64,000 nt of DNA from JAPWJZ01 sp965279315 (GTDB taxonomy: Bacteria; Pseudomonadota; Alphaproteobacteria; Micavibrionales; UBA2020). Shown in pieces: positions 27,738-36,859 of the stretch (positions are counted from its first letter, which is position 1; each line of letters opens with the position of its first letter). The DNA lies in NCBI GenBank assembly GCA_965279315.1, contig OZ257145.1, positions 248,001-312,000 on the forward strand, in the 5' to 3' direction. The notes below the pieces were generated by a model. The model did not search any database and had not been told where the DNA came from. It worked only from the letters and a program-made list of their open reading frames with translations. A program made the position numbers and the translations under genes.

Positions 27738-30700
27738 TTAATCCGTCACCGTCATGCGCATTTCGTCGCTGTTCGCGCGGATTTCCGGCACATACATGGC
27801 ATGCGCCTGGTCGGGCATCGCGTGGAATTCGCCCGGGATTTCCGCCCGCAATTCATAGCGCAGCAGGTGTTTGCCCTGTTTCAGGCTGGAGATAAAGAAC
27901 GCCGCTTTCTGGTCGCGGAATTCCTGATAGACGTAAGTGCGCTCGCCGGTCTCCTTGCCTTCATGGTCGAGCTTGATCGCCTCGCCGCCGCCGCTGACCA
28001 GTGACACCGCCTCCAGCCCGGCCGGTTTGTAATCTTCGGCGATCAGGTATTCATAGTTATTTTTCGCCTCCAGCTGCACATCCACGCGGATACGGTCGCC
28101 GCTTTTTACGGCGTCGCCTTCTTTCAGCTCCGCCCAATCCTCGGTATAGCCTTTCATCAGGGTTTCCTTGACCGACTGCTTGAAATATTTGCGGGTCACG
28201 AAAATTTCGTTGCCGGCCTTGGTGATCGGTTCCTCCAGCGTGAAATATTTGGCATGCGCCGCGACATACATCGCGCCCTTGCCCTTGATCGTCACGCTCA
28301 CCTTGTTGTCGCCGTCCTTCAGCGCCTCTGCCGGAATATCGATCAGGCGGTTGAACGAAAAGACGTTGGATGAATCAGCGCGGCCCTTGCGCACTTCCTT
28401 GCCGTTGACCGACACCGTGTAATCATATTCCGGCGCCAGTTCACGGGTGGCTTTCAGGTAGTCGGCCAAGCCAAGGATGGCGATTGCCGTATCGCGCGTA
28501 TTTTTCCACGACGCGCCGCGGCGGTTCAGCACCATCCACTTGACCGCTTTTTCCAGGTACGGGCTTTGCGGGTCCATATTGGCAAGCGCCTTGATGGTGA
28601 AGGCCGTCGCCTCCACACCGCCTTCGCTCCAGCGGTAATGGACGCCGCTTTCGCCCCAATGGGCGGTCGCGTTGTCCTTGTCTTCCTGCATGCCGTTGAT
28701 CAGGTTTTGCGCCAATACGCGGCTGCGGTCGGCATTGCCGTATTTGTTTTCGGCAAGCGAGAACAGCGCGCGGGTATAGGGGTTCAGCTTGGCGCGCATG
28801 TCCCACAGGCGCGTGCGCTGCTTGTCGGTACGCTGTTCAGGCGCGGTCGAGACGTTCGACAGCGCATGGATCATCCAGGCGAGCATATCCGGCTGGTCTT
28901 CCTCTTCGACCAGCTGATTGCGCAGATATTCGGCGGCGCGGGCGATCACGTCGCTGCGCACATCCATGCCGGCGTCACGCGCAAGGCTGAGGCCCCAGAC
29001 GACGTAAGACGTCATGAAACGGTCGCTATCACCGTCTTTCCACCAGCCCCAGCCGCCATCGCCGTGCTGGAAATCATAGAGGCGCGTCAGCGCATCGCCC
29101 GTCATTTTATCGAGTTTCTTGTAGGTCGTTTCCGTACGGCGTTGCGGATGGCCCTGCGGATCGTTGCGGGGTTCCAGCACGTCGCTTAAATACGCTTCCA
29201 CATCATCACCCTTGATGCCCAGATCTTTCATCGTCTTGCGCACGATGATCGCGGGCAGGAAGCGGCTCATGGTCTGCTCCACGCAGCCATAGGGATAGTC
29301 GGCAAGGTAGGGCAGCGCATCCAGCAGGTTTGCAGCAAGCGATGGCGAGATGGTGAGGCGCAACGACGTCGCTTCCTTGATGCGTTCTTTCGGGATATTG
29401 ACGGTCAGCTCCTTCGTCGTTTCATCGCCGGTTGATTTCAATACCAGCGATTGCGCGATGAATTTTTCGATACCGTGCGGGATGACGGGATAGGTTTTTT
29501 CCATCGCATCCGACGCTTTTTCGGATTTGGCGATGACCGTGATGTTGGCCATGCCCGCCTTGCCAGCGTATACCGCCCAGTCGACACGCGCCTGCCCGTT
29601 AGCTGGCACGATAATGGATATAAGTTCTTTCTTAGATGGGTGCCCATCTGAATAACTACCCGCTACCGTCACACCTTCGGCCTTGATGACCGGCATGACT
29701 GTGACGGGTTTATCGGTCATGTTGTCGATCAGGGCGGAGACGTCGACAAGGTCGCGTTCGGTGAAGAAGCGCGGCGCCTGCAGGCGGATCATGAGGTTTT
29801 TGTTCGATTTGACCTCATGCGTCACGCTGCCGATGGAAGTTTCTTTGGTCGCCGCACGCGCCGTGGCACGCCAGGTGGTGAGAGAATCCGGGAATTTGAC
29901 GGTCAGTTTCGCATGGCCCCGCGCATCGGTTTTCAACGACGGCAGCCAGGTGACGGTGGAACGGAAATCGGTGCGCACGCGGTCCGGTTCCTGCATCGGC
30001 GCGCCATTCGCTTCCTCCATGCCGGCGGGCGCTTTCTTTTTGGCCCTTTCATTTTTATCATCCGACATTTCCTTGGCGGCACGCTGCGCCATGGCGGGCC
30101 CAGGGGCGGAAGCGGGGGCGATGGACGATTTCATGACCGCGCTATCGGCTGCCGCAACTGCGCCCATGCCGCCAACAGCGCCGAAACGCTGCGGGCTGCC
30201 TTCGTCGCGCAGTTCGTCACTGCGCCCGTCTTTCTTGCCGCTGCGGCGGCGGTCATTTTCCTGATCGGTGATCAGGCTGCCGTCTTCGCCGCGCATCAGC
30301 AGGGTATAGGGACGCTGGTAGAAGCTCGCCTGGGTCTGGATGCTCAGCTGTTTTTTCTCGCCGTAGAAAAACTGCTGGATATCCTGCGCATATTCGCCCT
30401 GGATGTAGTAGATCGCGGCGTCGGTGATGCCGATGGCGACTTCTGACTCCACGGGCTTGCCGTCCTTGTCAGTCACTTCGACATCGAACGTGCCTTCTTC
30501 CTGCGGCTGGTAAACCGCCTTGTCCGATATCACCTTCACGTTCAGGAACTTGTCGGACGGCGGCACGATCAGCTGCAGCTGCGCGGTTTTCAGCTGGTAC
30601 TGCTGGCCGCTGATGGCGCCCAGGAAGACGTTCGGCGTATAATTGTCATTCACGGGCAGTTCGACCAGCTTCACGCTGCCCTCCAGATGCAGCATTTTGT

Positions 30701-33569
30701 AATCGAACAGGCTGTCGCTTTCGACCGACAGCAGGACATAGGTATCCGGCACATCGGAAACGATCATCGCGCGCATGGTGTCGCCCGCGTTATAGGTGTC
30801 TTTTTCCGTGATGATCTGCAGCCCGCCATAACGGTAGCCGATATTGGTGGCATCGGTGTCGCAGACATAGATATTGGCGCTGGCGGTGACGGGATTGCCG
30901 TTGTCGAACCCGGTGAATTCGACCGTGTAATAGCCGTTTTCAGCTGGCTCGAACTCGAACACGGCTTCGCCCTTGGCATTCGTTTTCACGAATTTGGTCA
31001 TGATTTCGACGCCGTCGTAACCCCCGGGGGTTTTGACATTGCCTTCGAACAGCACAGGATCGCGCCAGCTGTTACGGCGGATGACGACCTTGCCCTCGAC
31101 CGCGACCGGTTTTTCATCGGCAGTGAGGGTGCGTATGGTGGCCTGCGCCTTGTCGCCGGGGCGGTAGAGGTTGTTTTTCGCCTCGACCGTCGCGTAATAG
31201 GCGATCTTCATGACCTTGATATCGGCGGTGCCGCGGATTTCACGGCGGCTTTTGTCGACCACGCGCACTTCGACATGATATTGCAACTGGTCGCCGGCAT
31301 CTTTCGGCGTGTCAATCTTGAACTTCGCCTTGCCGTCCTTGTCGGTCTTGATTTTCTCCTGCTTCAGCAGCTGGCCATAACCGCCATAGCCGTAATTTTG
31401 CGGGTACATGTCGTCGTAATACCAGCTATAGGCGCGCCACGGGCGGTAATAGCGGTTATAGGGGTTTTGATAGACGAGGTATTCCACATCGGCATCCGCA
31501 ACCGCGCCGCCGAAATAATATTGCGAGTCAATCGACACATCAATCGTGTCACCCAAACGATAGGCGGCGATGCCGTCCTTCGGCTCTTTCGGCTCGGGCG
31601 TTACCGACACGGTGTATTCGGGAAGCTTATATTCCTCGAGGCGGAACAGTTGCGTCGTGGAGATATGGTTGTTGTTGTCGGCGCTATAAAGCTGCAGGCT
31701 GTATTCGCCCAGCACCGCCTTGTCATCCAGCACCAGCGCGCCGTCGAACGACCCGTAATCGTTCAGCGCGTAATCTTTTTCCAGCACCTGTTTGCCCTGC
31801 GCGTCGTAAATTCGCGCCTTCACATTCATGCCGGCGGGCACGGTGAAGCGGCCGTCTTTCGGCTGGCGCAGCATCGCCTTGAAATTCACGGTTTCGTTGG
31901 GGCGGTAGGCAGGGCGGTCGGTGAAGGCATAGAGCCACCATTCGCCCTTGCTGTTGTTGTAATAGTTATAAAAGTTGTTCTGCACGAACGCCTGGCGCGC
32001 CCCCGACGTCATCGCGCCGAAAACGGTGTGCTGCTGCGAATAATTGCGGTTTGAATTGCTGCGCAGCGCGGTTTTCAAAAGGCCATCATCATCTGTGCGG
32101 CCTTCATCGACGATCCAGCGCGTGTTGTTGGTGTCGTCATAATAGCTGTAGCTGTAGCGGATATCGGCATTCGCGACCGGCTTGCCGGTTTTGGCATCCA
32201 TGGCGAAAAACAACGCCTTGTCATTCGCAACCTTGCTGACCAGCGCGACATCGCTGACCAGTATCAGGTCATAGGCGGGCTTGAGGTCGCCCGACTGCAC
32301 GGTCATCAGGTACGCGCCCGTGGGCAGTTTCCCGGCCTTGGGGTCGGGCTTGTCGCCGTCATCGGCGCGCCAGTCGGCAAGGCTTTTCTGTTCGTTATAT
32401 TGCAGGTGCTTGCCTTCTTCCTTCAGCGTGATCGAGGATTCGGATTCCACCGGCAGCGATTTATAGCGGCCTGAACCGACCAGCTGTTGCAGCACTTCCT
32501 GATAGCTGTTGAAACCGTAGCCGTCGGGTTTCAGCTTGATCTCGCGCGCGATGTCGATTTTATAGAATTTCACCGACGCCGACTTGATGTTGCGCCAGCC
32601 GAGGCTGAACTGGATTTCGGAATCCGGCAGGAAGGTATTGCCGACGCCGAGGTTCAGCTGCGGGTTGACGATATATTCCATGCGGCGTTTTGCGTCGTCG
32701 ACCCATTGCGACTGGCCGGTCTTGAACTTCGCGGTCAGCTGTTTATAGGTTTTGACGGCCTCGATGAAATCGGATTTGTTCTCAAAGAACATGCCAAGCT
32801 GGTACAGCGCGTCATCCGCCCATTCGGAATCTTCGAAATCTTCGGCGACGGTCTTGAATTCGTCGATCGCCTTGTCGCGCAGTTTCTGGTCGCCGCTGTA
32901 ATTCTGCTGCCATGCCATGGCCTGCCCGTAATGCGCGCGCGCCTTGTCGTTGTCGGTCTTCGCCACCTTCAGGATTTCGGCAAACAGCACCTGCAGCGAT
33001 TCATTGCCCTGCGGCTGTTGCGGCGGGGGCGCAATATTTCTTTTGCCGCCCATGCGGATCGGGCGGATATCGGTGTTGTACCAGCCCCAGCGGCTGGTGA
33101 TGAAATCGGCCAGCTGGAAACTGATGCCGATGAATTTTTCGCGCGCAAGGTCGACATCGCTCGACCCCGCCCACCAGTCGCGCGCATCATCGAGGTATTT
33201 CTTGATCGCTTCCGACTTGCCGTATTGGTCGACGGATGTGTAATGCGTGGCGAGCGACACTTGTGCCTCCGCCTGCCAGCGGTCGTCGTCCTTGCCATCG
33301 GCCAATGCCAGCAGCCTGGTTTCGGCGGATTTCAGGCGCGCTTCGTCCTTCAACTGCAGCACGCTGTCGCCCCATTTGAAGGCCACTTCACGCGCCAGTT
33401 TCTCGTCGGCTTTCTGGTCGGTGAATTTCTCGTACTCCGCCGCCGCCAGTTGCCATGATTTTTCGGCATAATATCTGTTCGCCGTCTCAAGGTCGGATGC
33501 CGTATAGGCCTGCGCGGATTGCGGCAGGAACAGGGCGAACATCAGGGCGATAAACGCGTAAAACGGCAT
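27738..33569 (-). CDS. Bacterial alpha-2-macroglobulin-like protein
   Basis: 1943 residues. The start at 33569 is chosen because GAGGTG stands five bases before it and it opens with a Sec signal (MPFYAFIALMFALFLPQSAQA, cleavage after AQA); no lipobox, so periplasmic and soluble rather than a lipoprotein. Residues ~25-260 look like TPR helices, followed by many macroglobulin (MG) beta domains, a Tyr/Asn-rich insertion near residues 715-745, a low-complexity Ala/Met/Lys segment before the central domain, and the thioester motif YPYGCVEQ with Cys1429 in an alpha/alpha-barrel domain. By family it traps attacking proteases through the thioester and protects the envelope. The usual partner pbpC (penicillin-binding protein 1C) is not adjacent. 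Confidence 0.92.
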   Translation of the reverse strand: MPFYAFIALMFALFLPQSAQAYTASDLETANRYYAEKSWQLAAAEYEKFTDQKADEKLAREVAFKWGDSVLQLKDEARLKSAETRLLALADGKDDDRWQAEAQVSLATHYTSVDQYGKSEAIKKYLDDARDWWAGSSDVDLAREKFIGISFQLADFITSRWGWYNTDIRPIRMGGKRNIAPPPQQPQGNESLQVLFAEILKVAKTDNDKARAHYGQAMAWQQNYSGDQKLRDKAIDEFKTVAEDFEDSEWADDALYQLGMFFENKSDFIEAVKTYKQLTAKFKTGQSQWVDDAKRRMEYIVNPQLNLGVGNTFLPDSEIQFSLGWRNIKSASVKFYKIDIAREIKLKPDGYGFNSYQEVLQQLVGSGRYKSLPVESESSITLKEEGKHLQYNEQKSLADWRADDGDKPDPKAGKLPTGAYLMTVQSGDLKPAYDLILVSDVALVSKVANDKALFFAMDAKTGKPVANADIRYSYSYYDDTNNTRWIVDEGRTDDDGLLKTALRSNSNRNYSQQHTVFGAMTSGARQAFVQNNFYNYYNNSKGEWWLYAFTDRPAYRPNETVNFKAMLRQPKDGRFTVPAGMNVKARIYDAQGKQVLEKDYALNDYGSFDGALVLDDKAVLGEYSLQLYSADNNNHISTTQLFRLEEYKLPEYTVSVTPEPKEPKDGIAAYRLGDTIDVSIDSQYYFGGAVADADVEYLVYQNPYNRYYRPWRAYSWYYDDMYPQNYGYGGYGQLLKQEKIKTDKDGKAKFKIDTPKDAGDQLQYHVEVRVVDKSRREIRGTADIKVMKIAYYATVEAKNNLYRPGDKAQATIRTLTADEKPVAVEGKVVIRRNSWRDPVLFEGNVKTPGGYDGVEIMTKFVKTNAKGEAVFEFEPAENGYYTVEFTGFDNGNPVTASANIYVCDTDATNIGYRYGGLQIITEKDTYNAGDTMRAMIVSDVPDTYVLLSVESDSLFDYKMLHLEGSVKLVELPVNDNYTPNVFLGAISGQQYQLKTAQLQLIVPPSDKFLNVKVISDKAVYQPQEEGTFDVEVTDKDGKPVESEVAIGITDAAIYYIQGEYAQDIQQFFYGEKKQLSIQTQASFYQRPYTLLMRGEDGSLITDQENDRRRSGKKDGRSDELRDEGSPQRFGAVGGMGAVAAADSAVMKSSIAPASAPGPAMAQRAAKEMSDDKNERAKKKAPAGMEEANGAPMQEPDRVRTDFRSTVTWLPSLKTDARGHAKLTVKFPDSLTTWRATARAATKETSIGSVTHEVKSNKNLMIRLQAPRFFTERDLVDVSALIDNMTDKPVTVMPVIKAEGVTVAGSYSDGHPSKKELISIIVPANGQARVDWAVYAGKAGMANITVIAKSEKASDAMEKTYPVIPHGIEKFIAQSLVLKSTGDETTKELTVNIPKERIKEATSLRLTISPSLAANLLDALPYLADYPYGCVEQTMSRFLPAIIVRKTMKDLGIKGDDVEAYLSDVLEPRNDPQGHPQRRTETTYKKLDKMTGDALTRLYDFQHGDGGWGWWKDGDSDRFMTSYVVWGLSLARDAGMDVRSDVIARAAEYLRNQLVEEEDQPDMLAWMIHALSNVSTAPEQRTDKQRTRLWDMRAKLNPYTRALFSLAENKYGNADRSRVLAQNLINGMQEDKDNATAHWGESGVHYRWSEGGVEATAFTIKALANMDPQSPYLEKAVKWMVLNRRGASWKNTRDTAIAILGLADYLKATRELAPEYDYTVSVNGKEVRKGRADSSNVFSFNRLIDIPAEALKDGDNKVSVTIKGKGAMYVAAHAKYFTLEEPITKAGNEIFVTRKYFKQSVKETLMKGYTEDWAELKEGDAVKSGDRIRVDVQLEAKNNYEYLIAEDYKPAGLEAVSLVSGGGEAIKLDHEGKETGERTYVYQEFRDQKAAFFISSLKQGKHLLRYELRAEIPGEFHAMPDQAHAMYVPEIRANSDEMRMTVTD

Positions 33570-33707
33570 GGCAGCACCTCGTGAAAAAAACGGCGTCACA
33601 GGGATAAGACGCGCGGTAACGCGTTATCCTTGGGAAATTCTTTTCCCGATGATAGGGGTTGCGGCTTAACAGACTGTTAATTAAAGGGAAATTTGCAACG
33701 TGAACAC

Positions 33708-33719
33708 GCGTTATAACGC
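33708..33719. repeat. 12-bp perfect palindrome GCGTTATAACGC
   Basis: Lies between the A2M gene start and the end of allA, directly before the allA stop side. It may be an operator for the A2M promoter region or part of a weak terminator for allA; there is no T-run. Confidence 0.35.
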
Positions 33720-33726
33720 TGTTACG

Positions 33727-34230
33727 TCAATAAGCGATCGACATAACGTCGTCGCCCTCGAAATAAACCTCGTCGAGGTTCTTTTCGGGTCCGCCACGGT
33801 CGATCACCATGAAGTCGCAAATTTTGTCGAGCGCTAGGCTGTAATGGTGCCAGGTGCCGCGCGCATAATTCACGCCCTGCTTCGGGCCCGCAAGGAAGGC
33901 ACGCATGTTCGAAGCGTCGAAATCACCGGGCGGCGCCACCACCACCATATAGGGATGATGATCGAGCGGGTAGAACGCCTGGCTGGAGAGCGGATGCCGC
34001 TCCATCACCTTCAGCGCAATCGGGCGCGGCAGGGGTTTGGAGCGGAAAATGCTCACCAGGGGCGTGCCGCTATCCTGCAGCAGATCCAGCCCCGCGATGC
34101 TGTGATACCGTTCGGTGTTGCCGTAGTTGATCTGGCGCAATTCCTGCGCCGTGCCCGTCTCCAGCACATCGCCGAACGGCTTGAATGCGGCGGATGTCAG
34201 GGGCTCCGGCGTTAAAATGCGGTTTTTCAT
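33727..34230 (-). CDS. allA: Ureidoglycolate lyase
   Basis: Splits ureidoglycolate into glyoxylate and urea, the last step of the allantoate branch. 167 residues from ATG at 34230; the frame is open further up, but MKNRILTPEPLTSAAFKPFGDVLE is the usual AllA N-terminus. Family landmarks: the FKPFGDV opening, RSKPLPRPIALKVMERHPLSSQAF, the cupin metal region and GTWHHYSLAL, and VIDRGGPEKNLDEV near the end. Divergent from the allantoicase gene across 80 bp that must hold both promoters. Confidence 0.9.
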   Translation of the reverse strand: MKNRILTPEPLTSAAFKPFGDVLETGTAQELRQINYGNTERYHSIAGLDLLQDSGTPLVSIFRSKPLPRPIALKVMERHPLSSQAFYPLDHHPYMVVVAPPGDFDASNMRAFLAGPKQGVNYARGTWHHYSLALDKICDFMVIDRGGPEKNLDEVYFEGDDVMSIAY

Positions 34231-34310
34231 GGCGCTTTCAGGGGGTTGCTTTGCCTGCCCAATAGTTGCATAAAATGACCATCCGTCAAACAAGCAATTG
34301 CAGGACTAAC
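34231..34310. promoter_or_regulatory. Shared divergent promoter region allA / allantoicase
   Basis: Eighty bases separate the two start codons. AT-rich boxes on both strands (TAAAAT near 34271-34276 on the plus strand; TTGACG on the minus strand) are present but no pair has good spacing. The palindrome GCAATTGC lies near 34294-34301 and may bind a regulator. AGGA precedes the allantoicase ATG. Confidence 0.35.
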
Positions 34311-35483
34311 ATGGCCAAAAAGCCCGCGAAAAAAGCAGCCAAAAAATCAGCCGCCAAAGCCGGCAAGCTGAACACCCATAACGGGCGCAAGCCGATCCCC
34401 GCCATCCTGATGGCCTATTCGGAATCGGATTTCACGAACCCGCACGAGGCGATGACCGCGCAGGAGCCGAAGGATTGCCGCGGCGATTTCACGCATATGG
34501 GCGCGAAATACTGGGGCTATGAATCGCGCCGCCACATGGCGACCCGCGTGACCGACGGCGCTGAATCGCTGGATTTCAACCACGCCGCGCATAACTGGAT
34601 GATCATCGGCTTGAAAAAACGCGCTGTCATCGACGCCATCACCATCAGCACGAAATGGTACACCGGCAATCAGGTGCAGGCGGCATCGGTGTTCCTGATC
34701 GACGACATGGAAGGCACGCAAGTGCAGGTACTCGACCGCGCGAAACTGAAGCCGGATTCCGAACATGTGTTCAAGGTGAAGCCCGCAACCGCGACGGAAG
34801 TGTATGTGGAGCTTTACTATGAAGGCGGGTTGTCCCGCATCAATTTCTTCGGCGAACTGGCCGATGTGCAGCTGCCGGAGCGCCGCAACCTGCTGGACGG
34901 CGCGAAGATCAGCCATGTGTCGAACATCCATTACGGCGTGCCCGACCGCGCGGTCGGCGGCGACCGCCAGCAGATGTATATGTACGGCTGGGAATCGGCA
35001 CGCACCGGTTACGGCGAACAGGCCGTATTTCATTTGAAAAAACCCGCCGTGATCGACGAAGTGATCGTCGACACCTACCTCCACCGCCTCAACGCGCCGA
35101 TGACCGCGCATGTTTATGGCCTCAACGCGAATGACAAAGGCGCGAAGGGCAAGAAACTGGACGCGCTGATGAAGCTCGCGCCGAAATGGAGCCTTGTGTT
35201 CGACGGCGACAAGCATGTCGTGCCGAAGGATTTCAAGGATTACATGCTGAACCAGAAATACCTGAAGGAAAAAGGCGTCGTCGACACGCAGCAGTTCAAA
35301 ATTGTCCTCCACCTGCCCGAAGGCAGCCCGTGGAAACCCGTCATCCCCTTCGCCCCGCTGTCGCCCGACACCTATCACCGTTACCGCGACGTGTTCGACG
35401 CCGGCCCCGTGACGCATGTGCTGTATATGCACTACGACAACGGCGGCATCCACGGCTTGAAGATGTTCGGCACGGAAGGCTAA
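34311..35483 (+). CDS. alc: Allantoicase-family protein
   Basis: 390 residues. Allantoicase hydrolyses allantoate to ureidoglycolate and urea. The chain shows two copies of the beta-sandwich typical of the family: copy one with GYESRRHMATRV, HNWMIIGLKKRAVIDAITISTKWYTGN; copy two with YGWESART, AVFHLKKPAVIDEVIVDTYLH. The match is recognisable but divergent from textbook allantoicases. Context is strong: it faces allA, whose substrate it would make. Start chosen at ATG 34311 (AGGA upstream). Residues 1-25 are an unusual Lys/Ala-rich extension (MAKKPAKKAAKKSAAKAGK). Confidence 0.75.
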   Translation: MAKKPAKKAAKKSAAKAGKLNTHNGRKPIPAILMAYSESDFTNPHEAMTAQEPKDCRGDFTHMGAKYWGYESRRHMATRVTDGAESLDFNHAAHNWMIIGLKKRAVIDAITISTKWYTGNQVQAASVFLIDDMEGTQVQVLDRAKLKPDSEHVFKVKPATATEVYVELYYEGGLSRINFFGELADVQLPERRNLLDGAKISHVSNIHYGVPDRAVGGDRQQMYMYGWESARTGYGEQAVFHLKKPAVIDEVIVDTYLHRLNAPMTAHVYGLNANDKGAKGKKLDALMKLAPKWSLVFDGDKHVVPKDFKDYMLNQKYLKEKGVVDTQQFKIVLHLPEGSPWKPVIPFAPLSPDTYHRYRDVFDAGPVTHVLYMHYDNGGIHGLKMFGTEG

Positions 35484-35491
35484 TTCGGGGG

Positions 35492-36859
35492 TTAATTCCG
35501 GCGACGGTCGCGCTTCAACAGGCTGAACGCGAATATCACCACAAGGGTCAGGGTCGCCACCAGCACACCGATGCGCAAAATCGACGGCGCCTGCAGGCTG
35601 TCGCCCTGCGTCGTGAAATCGACGGTATCGACGATGACCGACAGCGTGCTGATCAGCGTGAAGGCCAGCATGAACAGACCGAGTTTCTTGTTCTGCAGGT
35701 GGTTCAGGTTTTCGCGGATGCGGTTATAGATTTTTTCGACCAGCTCCAGTTTCGTGTTCAGGTTATCGAACCGGTCGCGCGTGTGCCATGCCTTTTCCAG
35801 CGCATGCCAGATTTTCAGCCCCTGCGGGTCGAGGCTGTTGTCGAAATCGTCATAGACGGCCTTGAACAGCGTCACCTTCGACTGGTATTCGACGATGATT
35901 TCCGACTGCCGCTCCAGCAGTTTCATGTCCTGCGAATGTTTCTGGCGGTCGAGTTCATTCGATAAATAAAACAGGTCGCGGTCGATATCCTCCGCCGCTA
36001 CATAGAATATGTTCTGCGCGCGCACCATGCTGAGCAGCGTGCCCAGCTGTTTCGGCTGCACGGCGTTGATGTCATACACTTCCGCCGAATTGCCGTTGCC
36101 GGGATAGACAGCAAGGCCGGGGATGATCGACGCATCCTCGATCAATTCCGCCTGCTCGCTGAAAATCAGCCGCTTGTTGGCCAGTTTCTGGGTGTCGTAA
36201 TCGCGCGCGCAGGGCGCGTGGAAGACGCGGTGCACCCAGAACAGGTCGCCGATGCCCTGAAAAATGCTGCTGTTCGCCCAATAGGCGTTTTTGCCGCTGC
36301 CGTAGAAACTGGCGAGCGTGTATTCGGGCGCGAGTTTTGCCGCCGCCATATCGAACGTCGCCGTGAACAACGGGCGGTAGGATGATAGCAGCGAGCTCGC
36401 CTTCTCCGCCGCCACGCGGTATTCGTCGAGCGTCAGGTCGCGCAGCGCCTCGATCTCCCCCACGAACGTCGCCGAGCCATAGCCCATGTCGTAGAGGCGG
36501 ATATCGATGGCATGGATGTGGAAGACGCAATCGTTTTCATGTTGCAGGCCCTGCGGCAGCTTCAAACCGGCCAGCACATCGGCGAGGTCTTTTTCTTCCA
36601 GCGTGCGGCCGGCGAAGTAACCGGGGATGATGGTGTTGCCGCGCCGCGTATCGGCATCGATCTTCATTTTATTGCCGCGCGTGCCATGCGCGGGCGTGTA
36701 CCAGTGCCCCTGCCCGCCCGCCATCGCGACCGCGAATTCCCGCTGATACGCGCCGTAGCCTTTCGCCAGCAGCGCACGGCTGTCGATGACGAGCCCAGAG
36801 CGCATCGGGCCGTTGAATGTCATGTCGCGGCGTTCATGCCGGGCGAGGTAAGTCGTCAT
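35492..36859 (-). CDS. Unknown protein with C-terminal two-helix membrane anchor
   Basis: 455 residues; no family recognised. The first ~290 residues are soluble and mixed, with no motif I can name. Residues ~290-385 are strongly helical and charged (QNIFYVAAEDIDRDLFYLSNELDRQ... and KLELVEKIYNRIRENLNHLQNKK), likely coiled coil, then two membrane helices (LGLFMLAFTLISTLSVIVD and IGVLVATLTLVVIFAFSLL) separated by a short loop, and a basic tail KRDRRRN. A long helix followed by two C-terminal membrane segments is CorA-like in layout, but the GMN motif of CorA is absent. Translationally coupled (ATGA) to the M48 protease upstream. Confidence 0.75.
   Translation of the reverse strand: MTTYLARHERRDMTFNGPMRSGLVIDSRALLAKGYGAYQREFAVAMAGGQGHWYTPAHGTRGNKMKIDADTRRGNTIIPGYFAGRTLEEKDLADVLAGLKLPQGLQHENDCVFHIHAIDIRLYDMGYGSATFVGEIEALRDLTLDEYRVAAEKASSLLSSYRPLFTATFDMAAAKLAPEYTLASFYGSGKNAYWANSSIFQGIGDLFWVHRVFHAPCARDYDTQKLANKRLIFSEQAELIEDASIIPGLAVYPGNGNSAEVYDINAVQPKQLGTLLSMVRAQNIFYVAAEDIDRDLFYLSNELDRQKHSQDMKLLERQSEIIVEYQSKVTLFKAVYDDFDNSLDPQGLKIWHALEKAWHTRDRFDNLNTKLELVEKIYNRIRENLNHLQNKKLGLFMLAFTLISTLSVIVDTVDFTTQGDSLQAPSILRIGVLVATLTLVVIFAFSLLKRDRRRN

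Noticed and set aside
30687..32054. Plus-strand 455-codon frame opposite the A2M gene
   Set aside because: Shadow of the A2M coding sequence; no recognisable protein and no start signal.
35492..36859. Unknown membrane protein as a CorA magnesium channel
   Set aside because: Layout is similar but the GMN motif after the first membrane helix is absent, so the name is not justified.
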